NCBI RefSeq assembly: GCF_006376675.1
Contig: NZ_VEWK01000019.1
Span: 1-39,291, forward strand
DNA length: 39,291 nt
Direction of reading: 5' to 3'
Source: Brucella pecoris
Lineage (GTDB): Bacteria; Pseudomonadota; Alphaproteobacteria; Rhizobiales; Rhizobiaceae
The translations under genes and the position numbers were made by a program. This document shows, piece after piece, positions 26,788-33,611 of the stretch (the stretch's first letter is position 1; each line of letters starts with the position of its first letter). The notes under the pieces were generated by a model. That model had not been told where the DNA came from. It saw only the letters and a program-made list of their open reading frames with translations, and ran no database searches.

Positions 26788-28140
26788 ATGACGGAGCGGC
26801 TGGATGCTGTGCTTACGGATAGCGGACCGCAGGCAAGCGCACAGCGTTCTTCGCTTGTCGCCTTTTCCGTGCGCATTGCGAGTGCCGCCATCGCACTCCT
26901 GTCTCAAGTCATTCTGGCCCGGTGGATGGGTGAATTCGAGTATGGCATTTTTGTCCTCGTCTGGCTGACCATGATCATCATCGGCGATCTGGCTTGTTTC
27001 GGACTGCACACAACCATTATCCGTTTCGTACCGGAATATGTGCAGCGTCAGATGTTCGGCCTCGTGCGTGGCATCATCCTGACCGGACGCATCTTCGCTT
27101 TCACAGCCGCCACACTCGTCGCGCTTCTGGGGGCTACCTTGCTGCTGCTGCTCAAGGACCATGTCGCGAGTTATTATCTCGTGCCATTCATTCTCGGTTT
27201 CATTTGCCTGCCCATGATAACGCTCGGCAACATGCTGGATGGCATTGCGCGCTCGCGCACCTGGGTGATGATGGCGCTGACGCCAAGCTATATCGTTCGC
27301 CCGCTCCTGGTTCTCCTGTTCATGATCATCGCGCATGAGGCAGGGTTACCCTCCACGGCAGCCATCGCGCTGGCGGTATCGATCGCTGCGACCTGGCTTA
27401 CCACCGTTGGACAATTTCTGACGGTCTCCCGTTCACTGGAAAAAGATATCCCCGCCGCATCGCGCGACCAGCGTTTTGGCGAATGGATGAAGGTTGCCCT
27501 GCCGATTTTCCTCGTCGAAGGTTTTTTCTTCCTGCTCATCAATGTCGATGTGCTGATGGTAGGCCACGCACTCGATCCTGAACACGTTGCAATCTACTTT
27601 GCGGCAACAAAGATCATGGCGCTTGCTCATTTCGTCTATTTCGCCGTGAAGGCGAGCGTCGCCCAGCGCTATTCGGATCTGCTGCACAGCGGCGACCGCG
27701 CCGCATTCGCAAGCTTTGCGGAAGCCTCCGTTCGCTGGACATTCTGGCCGACGCTGTTTCTGGGTGCCGTCATTCTGCTGGCAGGCTATCCGCTTCTGCG
27801 GCTTTTCGGTCCCGCCTTCACCGCCGGTTATCCACTTCTGTTCATCCTCATCATCGGGGTGATCGCGCGCGCCAGCGTCGGCCCGGCGGAAAGCCTCCTC
27901 AACATGTCGGGAAAGCAGAATATCTGCGCTCTGCTCTACGCAGCCACGCTTGCCGTCAACGTCATTCTCAATCTGGTGCTGATACCGCGCCTCGGCCTGA
28001 CGGGCGCTGCCATTTCAACAGCCATCGCCATGCTGATGGAAGCGGCGCTTCTTTCGGCAGCCGTATCACGCACCTTGCACATAACCATGTTCATTCTCAT
28101 TCCACGAGACCGTGCCAAGACCTCGGAGGGGACTTTGTAA
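26788..28140 (+). CDS. Polysaccharide/lipopolysaccharide flippase (MOP superfamily)
   Basis: Integral membrane protein of 450 residues with about 12-14 hydrophobic segments, the Wzx/oligosaccharide flippase type in the MOP superfamily that moves lipid-linked sugars across the inner membrane. The start is uncertain: the ATG at 26788 begins MTERLDAVL but has no clear ribosome binding site, and a GTG at 26719 with codon bias suggesting coding would add 23 residues. The stop codon overlaps the next start (TAATG), so it is coupled to the acetyltransferase. Substrate unknown. Confidence 0.85.
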   Translation: MTERLDAVLTDSGPQASAQRSSLVAFSVRIASAAIALLSQVILARWMGEFEYGIFVLVWLTMIIIGDLACFGLHTTIIRFVPEYVQRQMFGLVRGIILTGRIFAFTAATLVALLGATLLLLLKDHVASYYLVPFILGFICLPMITLGNMLDGIARSRTWVMMALTPSYIVRPLLVLLFMIIAHEAGLPSTAAIALAVSIAATWLTTVGQFLTVSRSLEKDIPAASRDQRFGEWMKVALPIFLVEGFFFLLINVDVLMVGHALDPEHVAIYFAATKIMALAHFVYFAVKASVAQRYSDLLHSGDRAAFASFAEASVRWTFWPTLFLGAVILLAGYPLLRLFGPAFTAGYPLLFILIIGVIARASVGPAESLLNMSGKQNICALLYAATLAVNVILNLVLIPRLGLTGAAISTAIAMLMEAALLSAAVSRTLHITMFILIPRDRAKTSEGTL

Positions 28141-29426
28141 TGGCCGCGAAACCTTTGCTTGAAGAATCGGCAGGCGGAAATGCAGCCCACATCGTTTCGG
28201 AACTTTCCGAAAGCGGCATGGCCCATGAAGCCGCCAAGAAGCTGGAGGAAAGCCTTCATAGCCGCGATATACCGCGCAAGCTCGCAATCTATGGTGCAGC
28301 AGCGGGCTTCGAGTTGCGGGATGAACTCGATCACTTGAGCAACCGAACGGTCGAACCGAACATCTTCTTCAATGCGCGGTTCCTGGCACCGGCCATGCCG
28401 CGTCTTGAAGATCGCGAGGTTCGCTTCATGGTCATGCGCGACGAAAACGAAATCCGCAGCCGCCTGCGCTTCGTCATGCCCTATACGATCGAGCGTCCCG
28501 GCCTGCCGCTTTCGACGCCCGTGATCCGCGCCTGGTCCACGCCGTTCGGACCGCAGGGAACACCGCTGATCGATCATGACGACCCTGTCGGCGTGCTGGA
28601 AGACCTGTTCGATATTCTGGCGCGCAGGCATCTCAATTTGCCGGATGTGCTCGTTTTGCCCGAAATGCGAGCCAACGGCCCGGCGGCAAAGCTGATCCGT
28701 TCGGTTGCTGTAGGCCGACAACTGCCTTTGGTCGCCATAGAACAGAAGGAACGCCCCTTTCTCCAAAGCGATCTGGACGGCGACGCCTATATCAAGCAAG
28801 CAATCGGCGCGCACCATCGCCGGGACTATAATCGTTTGTGGCGCAGGCTGGCGGAAAAGGGCGAACTTGCCTATCGCGTCGCCCGCACGTCTGACGAAGT
28901 GCGTCACGCATTCGAACATTTCCTGACACTGGAGGCGAGCGGCTGGAAAGGCAAGCGCGGCACCGCCATGGCCGTTGACCGGTTTCGCGCGGCTTTCGCC
29001 CGCGAGGCGGTCAACAATCTTGCTGAACGCGACTGCGTGCGCGTGCATACGCTGGAACTGGATGGACGGGTTATCGCCATTTTGATCGTCTTTACCGTTT
29101 CAGGAGAAGCCTGGACATGGAAGACTGCCTATGACGAAAGCCTGAACGCCTGGTCGCCTGGCGTTCTTCTGATGATTGAAGTCGTGAAGAACCATCTGAA
29201 CGATCCCAACATCAACCGCACAGATTCCTGCGCCGTCCCCGACCATCCGGTCATGACGCGGCTCTTCGACAAGCGCGAGACAATCGAAACGCTGGTAATT
29301 GGCCTCAATCCGTCCACGGACAAGCTTGTCCGTCAGGCTGCCTCGCAGATTCATCTTTATCAACGGACACGCAATCTGGCCCGCATCGTACGCAACCGCA
29401 TCCGCAGCTTCACCGAGAGGAAATAG
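28140..29426 (+). CDS. BcsL/CelD-like GNAT acetyltransferase (Acetyltransf_6)
   Basis: A 428-residue protein with a C-terminal GNAT fold of the BioF2/CelD group (about 225-380), including the pattern HHRRDYNRLWRRLAEKG followed by FLTLEASGWKGKRGTA, typical of enzymes that acylate polysaccharide or cell-envelope substrates. The N-terminal part (about 60-200) resembles a second half-GNAT domain. Overlap by one base with the flippase gene (TAATG) implies that the pair works together, perhaps modifying and moving the same glycan; that link is inference. Confidence 0.82.
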   Translation: MAAKPLLEESAGGNAAHIVSELSESGMAHEAAKKLEESLHSRDIPRKLAIYGAAAGFELRDELDHLSNRTVEPNIFFNARFLAPAMPRLEDREVRFMVMRDENEIRSRLRFVMPYTIERPGLPLSTPVIRAWSTPFGPQGTPLIDHDDPVGVLEDLFDILARRHLNLPDVLVLPEMRANGPAAKLIRSVAVGRQLPLVAIEQKERPFLQSDLDGDAYIKQAIGAHHRRDYNRLWRRLAEKGELAYRVARTSDEVRHAFEHFLTLEASGWKGKRGTAMAVDRFRAAFAREAVNNLAERDCVRVHTLELDGRVIAILIVFTVSGEAWTWKTAYDESLNAWSPGVLLMIEVVKNHLNDPNINRTDSCAVPDHPVMTRLFDKRETIETLVIGLNPSTDKLVRQAASQIHLYQRTRNLARIVRNRIRSFTERK

Positions 29427-29579
29427 GGTCGAATTTAAGCAACCTTAAAAAAGCCCAGAAATCACTGTCCTGAATCTCTGCGCCGGATTTATCCGGCAAG
29501 AAAGTTGCGATTGCAGTTTTGCGGAAGCCCTGCGAAGCTCCATCCCCAACAGCCACTTTGAGATTTTGAAGGTTCAGGA

Positions 29580-31214
29580 ATGCGATTTCCACGCCCAACC
29601 GTCGCCAGCGGTACGCTTTGCGTCCTGACCGCGCTTTATCTCCTCGCCTTCACCAATACTTCTTTCTGGCAACGTTTGATCGCCTATTTCTCCGATCATC
29701 CGCAAAAGCTCGTTGTTGGGGCGGCAGCCCTTCTTCTCATCCATATTGCCGTCCTGATGGCTTTCTCGGCAAAATATATCATCAAGCCGGTTCTGATTTT
29801 CGCCATATGGGTTGCCGCTGGTGGCTCCTATTTCACGGATACTTTCGGCACGATCATCGACCGAAATGTGGTCGAGGCAACGCTCACGACGACAAAAGCC
29901 GAGTCAGGCCATCTGATAACGACGGGCTTTCTGCTGCATATGCTGCTTTACGCCGTCATTCCCTCGCTGCTCATCCTCTGGATCCGCGTGAAGCATCGGC
30001 CTTTGCTGCAAAAGCTTCTCGTCAATACGGTTTCGATCATCGTCTGCCTGGCCGTCGCCATTGCGCTGATCGGTTCAGATTACGGCAGCTTCTCCTCCAT
30101 GTATCGCGAGCATCGTTCAGACATCATGGAACGGCTCATGCCCGGCACACCGCTCAAGAGCACGGTGCAATATATCGTACGTGACCTGAATGACAGGCAG
30201 ATCGTGATGCAGCCGCTCGCCCTCGATGCCAAACAGGCATTGCCACCGGTTGCATCGGGCAAGAAGCTGCTGACGGTTGTCGTGGTGGGCGAAACGGCCC
30301 GTGCCCAGAATTTCAGCCTTTACGGCTACCCGCGCGAAACCAATCCTGAACTCAAGCAGCAGGATATCGTCACCTTCACGAACACAACAAGCTGCGGAAC
30401 AGACACTTCTGTTTCCGTGCCATGCATGTTCTCGCCCTTTACGCGCGAGGATTATTCGAGCTCCAAGTTCCATGGTTCGGAGAATCTGATGGATGTTCTC
30501 AAACATGCTGACGTACAGGTTGCATGGTACGAGAACAACACCGGCAGCAAGGGCGTGTCGGACCGCATACAGACGGTCGATCTGCAGAATTCGAATGATG
30601 CGCGCTACTGCGAAGGCGGCGAATGCCTCGACCAGATTCTGGTCGACCAGCTTCGCGATCGCCTGAAAGACATGAATGGCAATGCGACGATCGTCCTGCA
30701 TATGACGGGCAGTCACGGACCATCCTATTATCGCCGTTATCCGCCGGAATTTGCAAAGTTCAAGCCGGAGTGCCGCACGAGCGAATTTTCCGATTGCACC
30801 ACGGACCAGATTGTCAACGCCTATGACAATTCCATCCTCTATACCGACCATATCCTGTCGGAGATTATCAATGTCCTCAAAGCAAGCGAGGACCGTTTTG
30901 CCCCTGCCATGATCTACATGTCCGATCATGGCGAATCGCTTGGCGAAGATGGCCTTTATCTTCACGCCGCGCCCTATTTCATTGCTCCTGACGAGCAGAC
31001 GCATATTCCTTTCGTCGCGTGGTTTTCACCCGACTACGCCAATGCCACCAAGCTCGACACGGCTTGCGTCAAGCGGGATGCCGCCGCTCCTTCCTCACAC
31101 GACAATTTGTTCCACACGATCATTGGCATGATGGGTATTAAGACCTCGGCGTATGACCAGACGCTGGACCGCTTTGCCAATTGCCGGAAAGCCCATGTCG
31201 CAACGTCGAACTAA
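29580..31214 (+). CDS. eptA: Phosphoethanolamine--lipid A transferase, EptA family
   Basis: Inner-membrane enzyme of 544 residues with five N-terminal membrane segments (to about 165) and a periplasmic alkaline-phosphatase-fold domain. Key residues are present: E238 in VVGETARAQNFSLYGY, nucleophile T276 within SCGTDTSVSVPCMFS flanked by the disulfide pair C272/C282 as in EptA and MCR enzymes, and metal ligands in MSDHGESLGEDG. It adds phosphoethanolamine to lipid A or core, raising resistance to cationic peptides and polymyxin. Whether lipid A or core is the target cannot be read here. GAAGG lies about 8 bases before the ATG. Confidence 0.92.
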   Translation: MRFPRPTVASGTLCVLTALYLLAFTNTSFWQRLIAYFSDHPQKLVVGAAALLLIHIAVLMAFSAKYIIKPVLIFAIWVAAGGSYFTDTFGTIIDRNVVEATLTTTKAESGHLITTGFLLHMLLYAVIPSLLILWIRVKHRPLLQKLLVNTVSIIVCLAVAIALIGSDYGSFSSMYREHRSDIMERLMPGTPLKSTVQYIVRDLNDRQIVMQPLALDAKQALPPVASGKKLLTVVVVGETARAQNFSLYGYPRETNPELKQQDIVTFTNTTSCGTDTSVSVPCMFSPFTREDYSSSKFHGSENLMDVLKHADVQVAWYENNTGSKGVSDRIQTVDLQNSNDARYCEGGECLDQILVDQLRDRLKDMNGNATIVLHMTGSHGPSYYRRYPPEFAKFKPECRTSEFSDCTTDQIVNAYDNSILYTDHILSEIINVLKASEDRFAPAMIYMSDHGESLGEDGLYLHAAPYFIAPDEQTHIPFVAWFSPDYANATKLDTACVKRDAAAPSSHDNLFHTIIGMMGIKTSAYDQTLDRFANCRKAHVATSN

Positions 31215-31265
31215 AATACTCGGCGTCGCGCACAGGTCGCTGATTATATTAGCCGAACCAATGAT

Positions 31266-31294
31266 TTGAGCCGTCCGACAAAGCGTGATACACT
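31266..31294 (+). promoter_or_regulatory. Sigma70-type promoter for the leader and 33-aa ORF
   Basis: TTGAGC (31266-31271), a 17-base spacer and TACACT (31289-31294) form a good housekeeping promoter. Transcription should begin near 31300, exactly where the long-range stem of the leader starts. Confidence 0.6.
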
Positions 31295-31301
31295 TTGTTT
31301 T

Positions 31302-31427
31302 GGGAGAGCGCATGGACAGGCGGAAAAGGAGGTCCGCACCGGTGCAATCCGGTATTCCGAAGGGGTGCCTGAAGACCGGTTAAAATTATAAAACTTCCGT
31401 CTGGCTCAAACGCTGTCGCGCCCTCCC
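31302..31427 (+). promoter_or_regulatory. Structured 5' leader, riboswitch- or attenuator-like
   Basis: The predicted 5' end GGGAGAGCGC (31302-31311) pairs with GCGCCCTCCC (31418-31427; 9 of 10 pairs), closing just before the Shine-Dalgarno of the 33-residue ORF. Inside it CAGGCGGAA (31317-31325) pairs with TTCCGTCTG (31395-31403; one G-U), and shorter helices GGTC/GACC (31331-31334 with 31374-31377) and GCACC/GGTGC (31336-31340 with 31364-31368) nest within. The region also contains a 23-codon Arg/Pro-rich open frame (31312-31383) with GGGAG upstream, so attenuation by a leader peptide is an alternative. Not recognised as a known riboswitch class. Confidence 0.5.
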
Positions 31428-31444
31428 GGGGAAGGAGATGCGCT

Positions 31445-31546
31445 ATGGAATATTTTCACTATGTCAGCACGCTGGATTACATCCTGCTGGGCTTCATCGC
31501 CTTGTTGGTCTTCTGGAATCTGGTCGAAGCGAACATACACAGATAA
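31445..31546 (+). CDS. 33-residue single-span membrane protein
   Basis: A short open frame starting MEYFHYVSTLDYILLGFIAL and ending VEANIHR. Residues about 11-27 form one hydrophobic helix with aromatic residues at both ends. AAGGAG lies 7 bases before the ATG, a promoter and a foldable leader lie upstream, and a repeat follows. It is shorter than usual gene-calling limits. No family recognised. Function unknown; regulation by the leader is inferred. Confidence 0.6.
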   Translation: MEYFHYVSTLDYILLGFIALLVFWNLVEANIHR

Positions 31547-31564
31547 ATAGCGGCGGCTTATTTT

Positions 31565-31663
31565 AGAGCGCATCCCGAAAAGCGCGTAACGGTTTTCGGA
31601 TAAGATGCGCGTTAAAACAAATATTTAGAGCGCTGATCTGATTCAATCAGATCGAAACGCGCC
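31565..31663. repeat. Two-hairpin palindromic intergenic repeat (Bru-RS/RIME type)
   Basis: The first half folds through GCGCATC/GATGCGC and CCGAAAA/TTTTCGG. The second half contains the perfect inverted repeat GATCTGATT-C-AATCAGATC (31635-31653), flanked by AGAGCGC and its near-complement. The sequence is recognisable as the roughly 100-base dispersed repeats of Brucella (Bru-RS) and rhizobia (RIME). Such elements occur in many intergenic copies and have served as insertion-sequence targets. Confidence 0.7.
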
Positions 31664-31834
31664 CTGAAGTCGTTGTGATCCCGTGGAACCTATTGTGCCT
31701 GATACGATCAGGAACAGGGTTCTTTGACGAAAATACAGCCGTTGCGACGAACGGTTGAGTGGATTGCGCGTCATTATCTCTTTGCCTCGTCCGCCTTCCG
31801 TCCGGAGAGCGGTGCAAGCTGCACTTTTGAGCAA

Positions 31835-31863
31835 TTGACCTCGTTTCGTTTAGCCGGTATATC
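31835..31863 (+). promoter_or_regulatory. Promoter of the tRNA-Leu gene
   Basis: TTGACC (31835-31840), a 17-base spacer and TATATC (31858-31863) lie about 50 bases before the mature tRNA start. Confidence 0.65.
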
Positions 31864-31912
31864 CCAACCCGCTGTCCCTTTGGACCATATCGAACTGCTT
31901 CGGCGGAAATGT

Positions 31913-31997
31913 GCGGGTGTGGTGGAACTGGTAGACGCGCCGGACTCAAAATCCGGTTCCGAAAGGAGTGTCGGTTCGATTCCGACCACCCGCACCA
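31913..31997 (+). tRNA. tRNA-Leu (anticodon CAA)
   Basis: An 85-base class-II tRNA with encoded CCA. The acceptor stem GCGGGTG pairs with CACCCGC. Anticodon stem CCGGA/TCCGG encloses loop CTCAAAA with anticodon CAA (31947-31949), reading UUG. A long variable arm and the T-arm GGTTCGATTCC are present. Its 3' end borders the low-GC accessory region and is a typical integration site for tyrosine-recombinase elements. Confidence 0.97.
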
Positions 31998-32632
31998 TTT
32001 TATTAAATAATATATATATTTTTCAATAACTTAGCGAGAATAAATATTCTCCAGCCCCTACCGTGGCCCCTACTTTTTCATTCGGTTGGCTGTTTGATAA
32101 ACTTTGATATTAAATCAAATCGCCTCGCGCGCGCGCCCTGTGAAAAAAATCATCAAATAGGCCAGAGCCGAACCCTCAGAAGTATCAAAACTACCGGCAA
32201 CGCAGAAAAAATATCGAGAACGCCCCTAAGCGAAACCGACAAAACCCTCAAAACCTCATCCCTGCTGACGCTGCCCAATATGGACAGCCAGTAAATCGCA
32301 GTATTTTAGTGAAAGCCATGAAATCGGGTGTCTCCAAATTTGGAGAGACCCACTCCAACTTTGGCTGGCGCTATGATGTCACGTAAATCGGTTTCTGCTC
32401 GCGTAGTGATGCCAGATTAATCGGTGAAGCCTCGCGCGCGTGCGCGTATTGGTCCGAAAAGGGGTATGCGCAAAATTGAGCAGACCCCCTCCTTAAAATT
32501 CAGGAGACCTTAAAAGGCGTTATCCCGGCTTTCCCGTAAATCAGCCTATTTTAGGGGAGAGGGGCTGATGTCGGTTGTCATTGGAGCAAGAATCACGTGA
32601 GTTCTGAAATGGCTGGCAGTTGGGGAGGGCGC
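31998..32632. other. Left end of the accessory element, no supported gene
   Basis: About 630 bases. It holds an AT-rich run right after the tRNA, a GGCCCCTAC-type direct repeat (about 32055-32075), GCCTCGCGCGCG twice (32122-32133, 32429-32440), and the perfect palindrome TCTCCAAATTTGGAGA (32331-32346). A 66-codon open frame at 32094 is low-complexity and lacks a ribosome binding site. It could be the attachment-side junction of the element. No tRNA 3'-end duplication was found in the window. Confidence 0.4.
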
Positions 32633-33406
32633 ATGATTTTCTTATCGCACAATCATCAGGACAAGCAGATTGTCGAGCAATTCGCTATTCCACTGCTCGA
32701 AGCATTAGGACAGGATCAAGTTTTTTACGACAGTTGGTCAATCCAACCCGGCGACGGCATCATTGAGCGCATGAATGCTGGCCTGTCCGAGGCGACCCTC
32801 TTTTTGTTCTTCGTTTCAAAAAATAGTTTAGCGAGCAGAATGGTTGAAATGGAATGGCAGAATGCGCTGATGGCAAAAGCCAAGGGGCAATTGCGATTTG
32901 TTCCTATCCGTGTCGATCCTTCGCCTATACCGGCGATTTTGCAGCAAACCTCGTTCCTTGACTTGTTCAATAACGGTCTTGATGTAACAAGGAGGCAAGT
33001 CCTAGATATCGCGAAGGGCAATAACATTTTCCAGCCCAGTGTGTCGGGTTTTTCAAACATCGTTGGGACTTACACAATAGCTGGAGACGATCTGACGATT
33101 ACAATGAATGCGGTCCATTTCCTTGAACCTGCTTGTGAATTCGGATTTGTTACTACCAGCCCGCTTGATGACTTTTTTTGTCGAGTTGTGGGTGCTCCCT
33201 CCTTCATTGAGACGCCCTTTGAGGGGGGTAATACCCCAGACGGAATAGCCAATATGATGGCTATAAAGAGTGGTTCGCCACTTGTGCCGGGCTTCCCTTT
33301 CCGTGTCCGCGTTACGCCAAAGAAAGGAAAGCAGGTGATGATTGATAAGGTTCTTCATCGTGAATCTGAAAACTATTGGAAGCCTGTTCTACTCACAGAA
33401 GGCTGA
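32633..33406 (+). CDS. TIR domain-containing protein
   Basis: A 257-residue protein starting almost on the first TIR strand (MIFLSHNHQDKQIVEQF). Residues about 1-130 form a bacterial TIR domain: FLSHNHQD, FYDSWSIQPGDGI, FFVSKNSLASRMVEMEWQNAL, with E74 at the position of the NAD-cleaving glutamate. The C-terminal 120 or so residues (from VGTYTIAGDDLTITM) look beta-rich and are not recognised; they may sense a trigger. The ATG at 32633 has GGGGAGG immediately upstream; a GTG at 32597 is possible. Bacterial TIR proteins often act in anti-phage defence by depleting NAD. No ThsA or other partner is adjacent, so a known Thoeris system is not supported. It sits next to the tRNA boundary, where cargo genes are common. 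Confidence 0.78.
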   Translation: MIFLSHNHQDKQIVEQFAIPLLEALGQDQVFYDSWSIQPGDGIIERMNAGLSEATLFLFFVSKNSLASRMVEMEWQNALMAKAKGQLRFVPIRVDPSPIPAILQQTSFLDLFNNGLDVTRRQVLDIAKGNNIFQPSVSGFSNIVGTYTIAGDDLTITMNAVHFLEPACEFGFVTTSPLDDFFCRVVGAPSFIETPFEGGNTPDGIANMMAIKSGSPLVPGFPFRVRVTPKKGKQVMIDKVLHRESENYWKPVLLTEG

Positions 33407-33422
33407 CGTTTCAGTTGAGTAG

Positions 33423-33611
33423 TCATGCTCGCGGCGATGAGTACGCCTTTCGGCAATGTTCCACGCAGTAAGGGTGTCCATTTTGGACGACCTCGCCACA
33501 GAACAGGTGAAGCTCTCCAGCCTGCGCCCGATTGACCGGCCATTTGCATTGATGCCTCGAAAGGTCAGCGAGCGGGAATCCTTCATACGGCTTTGTCAGG
33601 TTATCGAGCAT
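33423..33611 (-). CDS. Short GcrA-like protein
   Basis: A 62-residue protein with the signature of the GcrA cell-cycle regulator family: C22-K-W-P, then F-C38-G-E, P-Y-C49 and H52-C-R-K-A-Y. This is only the cysteine/histidine C-terminal element of GcrA; the N-terminal DNA-binding helix domain is absent. GcrA helps RNA polymerase at promoters carrying methylated GANTC sites. The ATG at 33611 lies inside the last codons of the upstream replication gene, with GGAGG 7 bases upstream, so it is probably the last gene of that operon. Short GcrA-like proteins are common on rhizobial mobile elements as far as I recall; function unknown. Confidence 0.7.
   Translation of the reverse strand: MLDNLTKPYEGFPLADLSRHQCKWPVNRAQAGELHLFCGEVVQNGHPYCVEHCRKAYSSPRA

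Noticed and set aside
27936..29048. 370-codon minus-strand open frame
   Set aside because: Lies opposite the flippase end and the acetyltransferase gene; no ribosome binding site or family.
31302..31383. Resemblance of the leader to a cobalamin riboswitch (GGTGCAATCCGG and TGAAGACCGG fragments)
   Set aside because: The conserved middle core of the B12 element is absent and the leader is far too short, so the likeness is probably chance or at most distant.
32094..32294. 66-codon open frame after the tRNA
   Set aside because: No ribosome binding site, low-complexity Lys/Ser/Thr-rich translation, no similarity to known small proteins.
32633..33406. Thoeris defence system
   Set aside because: Only a TIR protein is present; no ThsA-like NADase with SLOG or membrane domains lies on either side.
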